NCBI GenBank assembly: GCA_030696285.1
Contig: JAUYSQ010000005.1
Location: 1-34,008, forward strand
DNA length: 34,008 nucleotides
Direction: 5' to 3'
Source of the DNA: Sulfuricurvum sp.
GTDB lineage: Bacteria > Campylobacterota > Campylobacteria > Campylobacterales > Sulfurimonadaceae
In this document: in pieces, positions 25,251 through 33,243 of the stretch
How positions within the stretch are numbered: the stretch's first letter is position 1
How the letters are laid out: every line of letters begins with the position of its first letter
Position numbers and translations under genes: made by a program
Notes under the pieces: generated by a model
Database searches by the model: none
Seen by the model: the letters and a program-made list of their open reading frames with translations, nothing else
What the model was told of the DNA's origin: nothing

Positions 25251-26348
25251 GTGATATTTCTCGTCGCCCTCTTTTATTTTTTCTATTTTGCTCTTATCGG
25301 GGTCCATGTCATTTTTGTCCCTAAAATCCTCTCGATGAGCGGAATGTCTGCGATGGAGATAGGCATTATTTTCGCCAGTGCACCGCTGGTCCGTTTTGCT
25401 GTCCCCTTTTTGTTTCTGCGAGGGTTCAAGCTCGACCAGCGTACTTTTTATGTCTCACTCGCCTTTATGAGTGTAGGTGCAGCCGGTTTCTATCCCTCTC
25501 TGGAACATTTTTGGGCGCTGCTTGGGGTGAATGTCCTCTTTGGAATTGGGATTGCCCTAGTGCTGCCTTACGTCGAAGTTATTGCTTTGGAAAAAATAGG
25601 ACGAGAACAGTACGGAAAGATTCGGCTGTTCGGTTCCATCGGATTTATTGCCGTAGCATTGGTGCTGGTGAAATGGCTCACATCGGCTCAGGTGGGGATC
25701 GGGTTTTTGATCGCTATGGCAGTTGGGACATTGATTTTCGGCGCTATTATCGGGTCCGTCCATCAAAAAAACTCCAGTGAGTGTGAGCACGAGGTCTGTT
25801 CTTTTAACCCATTGGCGCATCTTTCTCTGTGGATCGGCTTTTTCTTGATGCAGGTGAGCTTCGGACCTTTCTATAATTTCTTTACCATTTACGCGACCGA
25901 CCATGGAGTATCGCTGGAATCGACCGTTTGGCTGTGGGGGTTTGGGGTCATTGCGGAGATCGCGATGTTTTATTTTCAAGGGGGATTGTTACGCCGTAAT
26001 CTTTACACTATTTTATGGATTACTGCTTTTATCACCGCGGTTCGCTGGTTGCTGGTTGATCTTTTTCCCACCTCTTTACCTCTTCTCTTTGTGTCGCAAA
26101 GTCTCCATGCCTTTAGCTTTGCCCTTTTTCATACGGCAGCGATCAGCGTACTCTTCTCTCTTTACAGCGCACGACGCCTTTCTCAGCAGTTTTTCTTCGG
26201 TATCTCGTACGGGCTGGGGGGATTTGTGGGGGCATTGGGAGCAGGGGTACTGTACCAATACACACCTGAATATTTATTTGCCGGGGGAGCAATCGCTGCG
26301 CTGGGAGCGAGTATGGCTTTTTATGTTCATACTTATCACGCGAAATAA
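25251..26348 (+). CDS. MFS transporter, HcaT/nucleoside-permease-like
   Basis: The 365-aa polytopic protein has about 11-12 hydrophobic helices. Features typical of the MFS_1-like/PPP group are the N-terminal PKILSMSGMSAMEIGIIFAS, and EKIGREQYGKIRLFGSIGFI in the loop before the fifth helix. The second half begins around LAHLSLWIGFFLMQVSFGPF then YNFFTIYATDHG. A secondary transporter of the inner membrane is therefore likely; the substrate cannot be told. It starts with GTG 1 bp after the RDD gene and has no visible ribosome-binding site, so translational coupling to that gene is likely. Confidence 0.85.
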   Translation: MIFLVALFYFFYFALIGVHVIFVPKILSMSGMSAMEIGIIFASAPLVRFAVPFLFLRGFKLDQRTFYVSLAFMSVGAAGFYPSLEHFWALLGVNVLFGIGIALVLPYVEVIALEKIGREQYGKIRLFGSIGFIAVALVLVKWLTSAQVGIGFLIAMAVGTLIFGAIIGSVHQKNSSECEHEVCSFNPLAHLSLWIGFFLMQVSFGPFYNFFTIYATDHGVSLESTVWLWGFGVIAEIAMFYFQGGLLRRNLYTILWITAFITAVRWLLVDLFPTSLPLLFVSQSLHAFSFALFHTAAISVLFSLYSARRLSQQFFFGISYGLGGFVGALGAGVLYQYTPEYLFAGGAIAALGASMAFYVHTYHAK

Positions 26349-26355
26349 TACCCTT

Positions 26356-26416
26356 CCCCTTCGTGGTGAGCCAGTCGAACCATGAACTGCCCTTCGACTA
26401 GCTCAGGGCGAACGGG
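26356..26416. repeat. Palindromic intergenic repeat, family B copy 2
   Basis: An imperfect inverted repeat: TTCGTGGTGAGCCAGTCGAA on the left against TTCGACTAGCTCAGGGCGAA on the right, with CCATGAACTGCCC in the loop. It lies between the convergent MFS and MscS genes, matching the position of copy 1 between queF and pstB. Similar elements ending in CAGGGCGAACGG are widespread in proteobacterial genomes. Confidence 0.7.
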
Positions 26417-26421
26417 AAGAA

Positions 26422-27300
26422 TTAACGATTGATAACGTCTTGAAGAACATCCTCTTTTCGTACATGTAAATTCATTTGCGGGAAGGGTATGGATAGATTG
26501 TTTTTGTCAAACTCAAGCTTTATCTGCTCTGTGATTTCAAATTTTATTTTCAAGTAATCTTCGGTAAGCACCCAAGGTTGCGCATATATCTGCACGGAAT
26601 TCGCACCAAGCGCACCTACGGCAACAATGTAAATCGGATCTTTCAACACTTTTGGATGTGTTTCAAGCACGTGTGAAATTACTTCTTTTGCCAATTTAAG
26701 ATCATCTTTGTAGTCAATATCGAATACCATATCAATACGACGATGGGCGTTGCCTGTGTTGTTGATGATGTTTCCCGCTACCAATGTCCCATTGGGGATG
26801 ATGATGGAACGATTGTCCGCTGTTGTCAGTGTTGTGGAAAAAAGATTAATCGCCTTGACGGTTCCTGCTACCCCTGAAACTTCGATGGAGTCGTTTACTT
26901 TAAAGGGGCGAAAGAAGATGATGAGTACCGCCGCACCGACATTGGCAAGGGTATCTTTGAGAGCAAGCCCAATGGCCAATCCCGCTGCACCGAAAATGGC
27001 GATAAAAGAGGAGGTATTGATTCCAAGATTACTTGCAGCCGCCACAACAATAGCAATAATAAGGGCTACGTAAATGACGTTGCTGGAAAAAGAGATCAGC
27101 GTCGCATCGACCCCGCCTCTCTCCATCCCTGAACGCATCAGTTTTAAAAATTGTTTGGCAATCCATTTTCCAATCAAGAAAATAGCAATGGCTCCCACTA
27201 ATTTTAACCCGTATTCTGTTGCGAAGTTTAGTACTGCATCACCATACTGTTCTGCTGTTGTACTGTAATGTTCCAATTTATGTTCAACTTTTTGGTACAA
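26422..27300 (-). CDS. mscS: Small-conductance mechanosensitive channel, MscS family
   Basis: The channel opens under membrane tension to release solutes after osmotic downshock. The 292-aa length is close to E. coli MscS (286). Three transmembrane helices are visible (about 29-45, 72-90 and 97-128). The third is the Gly/Ala-packed pore helix AAGLAIGLALKDTLANVGAAV. The cytoplasmic beta domain follows, with VNDSIEVSGVAGTVKAINLFST and the conserved IIPNGTLVAGNIINNT. The start is TTG with AAAGGAG 8 nt upstream; no ATG lies nearby in frame. It is the last gene of a four-gene minus-strand operon, 14 bp after the nitroreductase gene. Confidence 0.94.
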   Translation of the reverse strand: MYQKVEHKLEHYSTTAEQYGDAVLNFATEYGLKLVGAIAIFLIGKWIAKQFLKLMRSGMERGGVDATLISFSSNVIYVALIIAIVVAAASNLGINTSSFIAIFGAAGLAIGLALKDTLANVGAAVLIIFFRPFKVNDSIEVSGVAGTVKAINLFSTTLTTADNRSIIIPNGTLVAGNIINNTGNAHRRIDMVFDIDYKDDLKLAKEVISHVLETHPKVLKDPIYIVAVGALGANSVQIYAQPWVLTEDYLKIKFEITEQIKLEFDKNNLSIPFPQMNLHVRKEDVLQDVINR

Positions 27301-27314
27301 GAGTTTTTCTCCTT

Positions 27315-27935
27315 TTATCTGTATTCCACAATCTCTTTAAGCATTAACCGTTTTCTCTCACTTGGCGGATTGACACGATACCCGAACGCACAGATCACGG
27401 CAACACTTCGTCCATACTCAATATCCAAGACAGCCTCTACCTCTTCTTTGTCAAATCCCTCGATCGGGCAGCTGTCGATTTCGAGCGTCGCAGCATACGT
27501 CATCATATTTGCCATGGCAATATAACACTGTTTTGCCGTCCAGTTTTCCAGTAACACTTCATCACATTCGATAGGTTCAAGATAGTTTTTATAGACTCCC
27601 ATATACATATCAACTGCATCAGAGGGCATCCCTCGACGCTCAAACATTTTGCGCACATAGGGAGAGTCGCTTCGGACGATATCATTATCGGTGGTAAAAA
27701 TCACCAATTCACTCGCCTCCGTAATCTGGTTTTGGTTCCAGCACGAAGATTTGAGTGCTTTGCGAAGTTTAGGATCACGCACGACGATCAGTCTCCACGG
27801 TTCCATTCCAAAGGAGGAGGGCGAGGTACGTGCCACTTCTAAAATCGACTCAAACTGCTCATTGGGAATCTGTTTTTCGGGTTCAAACTTTTTGCATGCG
27901 TGACGAAACGCCATTGCTTCTAGGAATTGGGACAT
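27315..27935 (-). CDS. NAD(P)H-dependent nitroreductase family FMN enzyme
   Basis: The 206-aa flavoprotein has the family FMN-binding N-terminus FRHACKKFEPEKQIP. The segment ARTSPSSFGMEPWRLIVVRD (about residues 35-54) binds FMN. The C-terminal blocks are DSCPIEGFDKEEVEAVLDI and VAVICAFGYRVNPPSERKR. Such enzymes reduce nitro compounds or quinones using NAD(P)H. The closest types in related bacteria are RdxA/FrxA, which activate metronidazole in Helicobacter, but assignment to that subgroup is not proved here. Its ATG lies inside the end of the DUF309 gene (16-bp overlap), with GAGG 6 nt upstream. Confidence 0.9.
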   Translation of the reverse strand: MSQFLEAMAFRHACKKFEPEKQIPNEQFESILEVARTSPSSFGMEPWRLIVVRDPKLRKALKSSCWNQNQITEASELVIFTTDNDIVRSDSPYVRKMFERRGMPSDAVDMYMGVYKNYLEPIECDEVLLENWTAKQCYIAMANMMTYAATLEIDSCPIEGFDKEEVEAVLDIEYGRSVAVICAFGYRVNPPSERKRLMLKEIVEYR

Positions 27936-28261
27936 ACTACACCTCTTTTTTCTTCGATTAATTGCACTATTCTAACATAGGTTGAACAATGCTGACCCTC
28001 AAGACCCTCTAACAGCGGGCGATATTTCAGATACGTTTTCCACGCTGTTTCAGAAGGTTTAGGACGACCTTTCTGTATCAGCTCAAAACTCACCGCTGCA
28101 TTGATAAACCCTTTCCAGAGTTTTACCTCTTTGTTATCCTCAAACCGTTTTGGAAACCAGATGGCTTCCAAATCTTCATGCGCATCGTAGTAACGCCCTT
28201 CCTCGAGAGAAACCGAAAATGCTTCACACGCTTGCGTTATACGCTCAAATTCCGTCTCCAA
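27920..28261 (-). CDS. DUF309 family protein
   Basis: The 113-aa helical protein carries the DUF309 signature: GRYYDAHEDLEAIWF, with the conserved HE pair that may bind a metal, then LWKGFINAAVSFELIQKG. The molecular function is not known. A TTG at 28261 was chosen as start because purine-rich GGGAGGGAGAGG sits directly upstream. An in-frame TTG at 28291 would add ten residues but lacks a ribosome-binding site, and no in-frame ATG exists near the N-terminus. It overlaps the end of the rhodanese gene and the start of the nitroreductase gene. Confidence 0.8.
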   Translation of the reverse strand: METEFERITQACEAFSVSLEEGRYYDAHEDLEAIWFPKRFEDNKEVKLWKGFINAAVSFELIQKGRPKPSETAWKTYLKYRPLLEGLEGQHCSTYVRIVQLIEEKRGVVCPNS

Positions 28262-28545
28262 TATCCTCTCCCTCCCCGCAAACTGATACAAATATGATGG
28301 GGAAATTTAGAACGAAACTCTTTTAGTCGGGAATGCGTCCCTTTTCCGCTGTCACAATAAAAGACAAACACGCTTCCCTCCGGATACTCACGCACTAACG
28401 GCGGGTTATAGGTGATGGCTTCCGCCCCCTGGATAGGATTCAAAATGGTATCGACTAACACGACACTAACACCTTGTAGCTCCAAGGCACGTTTGTTTGC
28501 TAAATATTCAGATTGCGTCCACTCATCGACATGTAAATCGAGCAT
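28237..28545 (-). CDS. Rhodanese-like domain protein
   Basis: The 102-aa single-domain protein resembles sulfurtransferases of the rhodanese fold. The strand SVFVFYC ends in the predicted catalytic Cys64. The active-site loop is CDSGKGTHSR, and the C-terminal ISLRGGRGYWRR matches the usual LxGGxxxW motif. The loop seems about two residues longer than the six-residue sulfurtransferase loop, and longer loops are typical of Cdc25-like or arsenate-reductase-like members, so substrate is uncertain. It is the first gene of a minus-strand operon with DUF309, nitroreductase and mscS, divergent from the helicase gene. Confidence 0.75.
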   Translation of the reverse strand: MLDLHVDEWTQSEYLANKRALELQGVSVVLVDTILNPIQGAEAITYNPPLVREYPEGSVFVFYCDSGKGTHSRLKEFRSKFPHHICISLRGGRGYWRRNLSV

Positions 28546-28617
28546 TGTTTTTTCCGTAAATATAATTTTTCAAAAGTTTATCAGAACTACAAAAGGATAC
28601 CCCTTAGAATTTTTAGC

Positions 28618-28623
28618 TACACT
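28618..28623 (+). promoter_or_regulatory. -10-like TACACT 6 nt before the helicase ATG (possible leaderless start)
   Basis: TACACT (28618-28623) is followed by TACGCT and the ATG at 28630. The distance equals that at 15818 and 24743. No Shine-Dalgarno precedes the ATG. The hexamer departs from consensus at one position. Confidence 0.35.
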
Positions 28624-28629
28624 TACGCT

Positions 28630-31458
28630 ATGGCTAAGAAAAAGAAAAAAATGATAAAACTCAACCAATCTATTCGCCATTTTTTCGGCGATGAGGGGCT
28701 TGATGAGGGGATTGAACGGGTTCCGACAGAGACCCTCGTTGCGTTGGCGCATACATTGGGGATTTTCGACGGTACCACCTCTAAAGAGGTGCTTGTCAAA
28801 TCGTTTCGGCGATTGTGGTCGGAGGGTGAGGCAGAAAATCGGATGGTGATCGTCGATTTTTTTACCCAAAACGGTAAAGTGTATCCCAATCCGAAACCAC
28901 GCGAAAAACCGCACGAGCGTGAAGAAAAAATTGATGAATTACTAGAAGATTTTGAGCTGACCCGTGATGAGCGTGTTGCGTTACATGCATCGTTTAATGA
29001 TATTCGCACCCGTAAAATCACTCCCGAAAAAATAGCCTCCAAACTCGAGCATATCCGCTACCTCCAAAAACGAGAACTTCTCGAAAAGGGGTTGGAGGGA
29101 AAATTTGATTATGACGATCGGCTTGAATTTTATGCGTCGATTCGTTACGAGATAGCGGATGAACACTTTAGCAAAATTCATGTCCTGAAAACGTCGCCTC
29201 TGGACAATAAGCGACTCCATGAAGAGAGTATAGATGTTCTGATTCAGGAAATACAGGCTCTCAAAGAAGAGTTTACCGCGCAAAAGCAAGCGCAAATAAC
29301 CTCCTTTCTCTCTACTCTCAATCTCGATCATCATCGCTATCTTACCCGTGATGAAATCATTATTGCTCTCAAAAGTGCTCCTCCCTCAAACAAAAATACT
29401 TTTTTCCCCCTCACGATGGAAACGTTTAAGCGCGTATTACCGGCACACGCCATCGGAATCGAATTTGTGGGAGAAGAGCTGCTCATCGAGTATCGCCAAG
29501 CGATTGCACTCCCTTATCACGAGGAGCCGTTGCTCCATACGACCCATTTGCAGCTGAGTCACTCTGATGTGAGCCGTCTGATTTGGGGCGAAGAGGATTT
29601 GGTCTTTGATGCACAGTTTGATATTCAAGGAAAAGAGCTTCGAGAGACGTTTTTGCGAGAACTTGAGGAATTGATGGAGGCGTGTCGCGACCATGCGAAA
29701 CTTTTAAATCTCAGCGAACCTCTTTTATACGAAATGGTGTATGAGATTTTACTTCCTCAGCTCGCCGAAACGCTTCATATCAATACAAAAATGGTACGTC
29801 GGGTGCTGTTTGCCTTTGATCGGCGTATTGCGGGCGAACTGCTCAAAAAACAGCGTCAGGAATTGTTAGCACGAACCGTTCGTGATTTTAAAAATCTCTT
29901 CCCCCTTGCACGCTCACTTCGCCGTAAGCTTGTGTTACATATTGGACCTACCAACAGTGGGAAAACCTATACGGCGATGGAGCAATTACGTCGCGGGGGA
30001 ACGGGATATTATCTCGCCCCTCTCCGACTTTTGGCATTGGAAGGGTATGAGGATCTACGGGATCACGGGATCAATGCGTCACTGATTACCGGAGAAGAAC
30101 AGATTGTGGATGAGGATGCGACCCATATCAGCTCCACCATCGAGATGCTTAGTTTTGAATCGGAAGTTGATTGCGCCGTTATCGATGAGGTACAGATGAT
30201 CGGGGATCGTGATCGCGGATGGGCATGGGCGAATGCCATTATCGGAGCCCCTGCCAGAGTCGTGATCATGACCGGATCCCCCAATTCTCGTGAGGCAGTT
30301 GTTGCACTGGCGGAGTATCTGGGTGAACCGCTTGAGATTATCGAGTTTGAGCGTAAAAATCCTCTCGAACTGCTCCCGCATACTACGTCTATCAACGCCA
30401 TCGAACCCCAAACGGCGATTATCGCTTTTACCCGTTCCAATGCGTTGCGACTCAAGCAACAGCTCTCGCAAACGTATAAAACAAGTGTTATCTACGGAAA
30501 TCTCAGCCCCGAAGTGCGTCGTGAAGAGGCGCGCCGTTTTCGTGAGGGGGAGACAGAGATTCTCGTTGCCACCGATGCGATTGCGATGGGGCTCAATCTC
30601 CCTATTAAAACACTTCTCTTTTCCAAAGCTGATAAGTTCGACGGTCAAAGCCAGCGGGATCTCACCGCCAGCGAAGTACAGCAGATATCAGGGAGAGCTG
30701 GACGGTACGGTTTGAGTGAAAAAGGGTACGTTGGGGCATTGAGTCCTGAAGTTCTTAAAAAAATCACTCCGCTCTTTTCCAAAAATGCCGAAGTGATCAA
30801 AATTCCGTTTAACGTTATGGCGAATTTTGACCACATTCAGCTCGTTTCCACCATTTTAGAAGAAAAATCACTCTCCGCTATTATCGAATTTTTTGTTGAA
30901 AATATGAAATTTGAAGGGCCGTTCCGAGCGGCAAATCTCGAATCGATGAGCGAGGCTTCCGCCATTGTCGATCGCTATGATTTGGATATGCGCACCAAAT
31001 ACATTCTTTCTACCGCACCTCTCTCCACAGGTTCACTGCTGGTGATGGCAGCATTTGAGCGATATGTCCGCGCACTTGCACAGGCAAAACCGATCGCCTA
31101 CATCCCTCCTCGACATTTAGGTTCACACGCCCAAACGACCGAGGAACTCCAAGAGGCGGAAGACCAAATCAAAGAGATTAGTTTGTATCTGTGGCTCTCG
31201 TATCGCTTAGGAGAATTTTTTGTCGATAGCGAAAAAGCACGTTCGTATCGAGGAGAGCTCAACCGTTTTATCGAAACCTCTCTCAAACAAAGTCATTTTG
31301 TTCCGCGCTGTAAAACGTGCCGAAAACCGCTTGCTTTGGGGAGCGAATTTAGTATTTGTCAAAGTTGTTTTCACAATCTCAACCGGGCAAAGCAGGGGGC
31401 TAGAGAGGGTGATAAACGCGTTCCGCTGCGCGGAGGCTTTCCGCCGAAGAGAAGATAG
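28630..31458 (+). CDS. Suv3-like superfamily 2 RNA helicase with C-terminal Cys4 knuckle
   Basis: This 942-aa protein looks like a bacterial relative of the mitochondrial degradosome helicase Suv3. Motif I is GPTNSGKT (residues 439-446), motif II DEVQ (519-522), motif III MTGSPNS (548-554). The second RecA domain has IAFTRSNAL, VIYGNLSPEVRREEARRFRE, ILVATDAIAMGLNLP and motif VI QISGRAGRYG. A Suv3-type helical C-terminal domain follows. The last 50 residues hold C894-x2-C897 and C910-x2-C913, probably a zinc knuckle, then a basic tail. The N-terminal 430 residues are largely charged helix with no recognised domain. RNA unwinding is inferred from the family. A second start at M8 (after KKKKK) is possible. 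Confidence 0.88.
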   Translation: MAKKKKKMIKLNQSIRHFFGDEGLDEGIERVPTETLVALAHTLGIFDGTTSKEVLVKSFRRLWSEGEAENRMVIVDFFTQNGKVYPNPKPREKPHEREEKIDELLEDFELTRDERVALHASFNDIRTRKITPEKIASKLEHIRYLQKRELLEKGLEGKFDYDDRLEFYASIRYEIADEHFSKIHVLKTSPLDNKRLHEESIDVLIQEIQALKEEFTAQKQAQITSFLSTLNLDHHRYLTRDEIIIALKSAPPSNKNTFFPLTMETFKRVLPAHAIGIEFVGEELLIEYRQAIALPYHEEPLLHTTHLQLSHSDVSRLIWGEEDLVFDAQFDIQGKELRETFLRELEELMEACRDHAKLLNLSEPLLYEMVYEILLPQLAETLHINTKMVRRVLFAFDRRIAGELLKKQRQELLARTVRDFKNLFPLARSLRRKLVLHIGPTNSGKTYTAMEQLRRGGTGYYLAPLRLLALEGYEDLRDHGINASLITGEEQIVDEDATHISSTIEMLSFESEVDCAVIDEVQMIGDRDRGWAWANAIIGAPARVVIMTGSPNSREAVVALAEYLGEPLEIIEFERKNPLELLPHTTSINAIEPQTAIIAFTRSNALRLKQQLSQTYKTSVIYGNLSPEVRREEARRFREGETEILVATDAIAMGLNLPIKTLLFSKADKFDGQSQRDLTASEVQQISGRAGRYGLSEKGYVGALSPEVLKKITPLFSKNAEVIKIPFNVMANFDHIQLVSTILEEKSLSAIIEFFVENMKFEGPFRAANLESMSEASAIVDRYDLDMRTKYILSTAPLSTGSLLVMAAFERYVRALAQAKPIAYIPPRHLGSHAQTTEELQEAEDQIKEISLYLWLSYRLGEFFVDSEKARSYRGELNRFIETSLKQSHFVPRCKTCRKPLALGSEFSICQSCFHNLNRAKQGAREGDKRVPLRGGFPPKRR

Positions 31459-31546
31459 AGGGAGTTATGTCATGAACAGTAACGAGATTTATAGCCTGAT
31501 GCTACGCATTTTTTATTTTAAGGCTTTAAAAATAGCCTTTTCTCTT

Positions 31547-31621
31547 CGTCATTCCCGCGAAGGCGGGAATCCAGCTCTGTATTTAGGGGGATGGATCCCC
31601 GGGTCAAGCCCGAGGATGACG
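31547..31621. repeat. Palindromic intergenic repeat, family A copy with internal insertion
   Basis: The left half is CGTCATTCCCGCGAAGGCGG then GAATCCAG. The right half is GGATCCCCGGGTCAAGCCCG then AGGATGACG. This is the reverse complement of the hybrid element at 17046-17104, with about 16 extra bases (CTCTGTATTTAGGGGG) between the halves. It lies between the convergent helicase and HTH-protein genes. Confidence 0.72.
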
Positions 31622-31648
31622 GGAAAAGAGATTACTACGTAAAGTCAG

Positions 31649-32278
31649 TTATAACAAATCAGTGTAATCGTACCGTGAAGGGTTCAAATAAATTTTTTCA
31701 TCACGAACCGCAAGGCGCTCATCCTTTTTGAGGGAGGCGAACTTAAATCGCTGTTTGATCTTCTTTTTGGCTTTATCTTCGTAGCGTTTAAGTTTCAAAA
31801 ATGATTTCAGCGAAACCCATTCGTCGATTTCGATAAACTCGGCATTAATCACATTTTCATTTTGATCCTCTTTCATCGCCTCTTTCATCACCGCATCTTC
31901 ATTCACGTGCGATAAAAATTTGGTCGCAACCACATGGAGGACGCTTCGCAGTTGCGCATCCCGCTCTTTGTAAATTTGCTCGATTTTACTCCGCTCATCA
32001 ATAAGCATCTGTTCACGCTGGTCCCGCAATCTTCCCGTCTCTTTTTCGAGGACATCCACTTTGTCTCGAAGTCGAACGTTTTCTTGCTCAATGTACTGGG
32101 TATAGCGATTTTCCGCTAAGTTTGAAGGTTCAGAGGTCTCTTTTTCAGAGAGGAGAATGACAAATTTAACCCCATTTTCAACAACGCTATTGAGACTTCC
32201 TCTGCGGATACGGTTATGAATCGCCTCTTTGGAGACTTTGAAATATTCCGCTGCATCGGCGATTGTTAATTTTTTCAC
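31649..32278 (-). CDS. HTH and coiled-coil protein, Campylobacterota type (DUF3972-like)
   Basis: The 209-aa protein begins with a MerR/excisionase-like helix-turn-helix, LTIADAAEYFKVSKEAIHNR then IRRGSLNSVVENGVKFV. A predicted coiled coil follows (about residues 58-105, rich in E, R, Q and K with heptad hydrophobics). The C-terminal domain is basic and lysine-rich (LKLKRYEDKAKKKIKQRFKF) and ends YLNPSRYDYTDLL. I recall similar proteins annotated as DUF3972 in related bacteria; the label is tentative. DNA binding is inferred from the N-terminus. Its ATG overlaps the HD-GYP stop by 4 bp, so the two are co-translated. Confidence 0.72.
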   Translation of the reverse strand: MKKLTIADAAEYFKVSKEAIHNRIRRGSLNSVVENGVKFVILLSEKETSEPSNLAENRYTQYIEQENVRLRDKVDVLEKETGRLRDQREQMLIDERSKIEQIYKERDAQLRSVLHVVATKFLSHVNEDAVMKEAMKEDQNENVINAEFIEIDEWVSLKSFLKLKRYEDKAKKKIKQRFKFASLKKDERLAVRDEKIYLNPSRYDYTDLL

Positions 32279-33234
32279 GAGGTATGTTCTCCTTGTTTTT
32301 GTAACATTTTGATAAATGCGTCTACCATATTCATATCCAAATGACCGCTCATCTGCTGCTTCATAAGGCGTAATGACTCGAATGAGCTCATCGGGTCTTT
32401 GTAGGATCTCTTGGTAGAGAGAGCATCAAATACATCACACACACCGATAATGCGGGCGAATTCACTGATTTGATCCTTTTTGAGATTGTCAGGGTATCCG
32501 CCTCCCTCCATTCTCTCATGGTGATGCCGGATTCCGGTGAGGATACGTTGATCGCTAATCCCTAGCTTCACCGCTATATCGTAGCCCAGAGAGGGGTGTT
32601 TTTTCATATGGTCAAACTCTTCATCGGTCAGTTTGCCGTTTTTATTGATAATGTCATAATCGACTTTACTTTTTCCCAAATCATGAAGAATGGCAGCCAT
32701 CCCGAGTGTTTCGAGATCTTTTCCCGCAATCCCCAAAAATGAACCCAGACTAAGGGTATAAATACTCACATTGATCGAATGGGTATGGGTATAAAAATCG
32801 TGTGCGGTGATCTTAAGCAAAGATTCGACAGCGTTAAGATCTTGCAAAATAATATCGATAAAGCTGTTGACTACGGGTTGAGCTCTTTTAACATTTTCCA
32901 GTGATTCGGGATTTTTAAACATCGCATCAATCGCTTCAGCCGCTTTTTCGTAGACTAACCGCCCTTTTTGTTCTGTCGGTATATCACTGTTTTGTGCAAT
33001 ACTCTGAAGATGCCGCTTGACATAAGCTTTATAGCGTGACTCATCCTCTTCGTCTACGTAGAGCATTTCGATTTCGCGAAGCTTCACCTTGGTATTCCCA
33101 TCCACCGCGCTGTCACTTTGAAGAAAAAGAGTCATAGCATTTTTAGTCTCATTCGACAAAAAAAGATTAAAATCAATATTCGACCCTTCCGTTATAAGCC
33201 GCTTATCGATGGATGTATACTTTTTTTGCTTCAT
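32275..33234 (-). CDS. HD-GYP domain protein, probable c-di-GMP phosphodiesterase
   Basis: HD-GYP enzymes hydrolyse c-di-GMP to GMP. The 319-aa protein has an uncharacterised N-terminal region (about 1-140) without transmembrane segments, then the HD-GYP domain. Visible residues are HTHSINVSIYTLSLG, H184/D185 in AAILHDLGKSKV, H213 in KKHPSLGYDI, the RHHHER triplet (237-239) and an intact G246-Y247-P248 in EGGGYPD. FARIIGVCDVFDALSTKRSY completes the metal-ligand set. The usual motifs are present, so it is probably active. No receiver domain is attached. It lies 9 bp after yajQ with AGGGG before the ATG. Confidence 0.9.
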   Translation of the reverse strand: MKQKKYTSIDKRLITEGSNIDFNLFLSNETKNAMTLFLQSDSAVDGNTKVKLREIEMLYVDEEDESRYKAYVKRHLQSIAQNSDIPTEQKGRLVYEKAAEAIDAMFKNPESLENVKRAQPVVNSFIDIILQDLNAVESLLKITAHDFYTHTHSINVSIYTLSLGSFLGIAGKDLETLGMAAILHDLGKSKVDYDIINKNGKLTDEEFDHMKKHPSLGYDIAVKLGISDQRILTGIRHHHERMEGGGYPDNLKKDQISEFARIIGVCDVFDALSTKRSYKDPMSSFESLRLMKQQMSGHLDMNMVDAFIKMLQKQGEHTS

Positions 33235-33243
33235 GATTAACCC

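Noticed and set aside
30079-30648. 189-codon open frame antisense to the helicase motif region
   Set aside because: The plus-strand frame encodes the conserved helicase motifs, so the antisense frame is a coding shadow.
31472-31642. Possible 56-aa gene after the helicase, with GGGAG upstream of its ATG
   Set aside because: From about residue 26 onward it only translates the palindromic repeat (RHSREGGNP and SSPRMT peptides typical of such read-through). The first 22 residues match nothing I know. Probably spurious, or a relic interrupted by the repeat.
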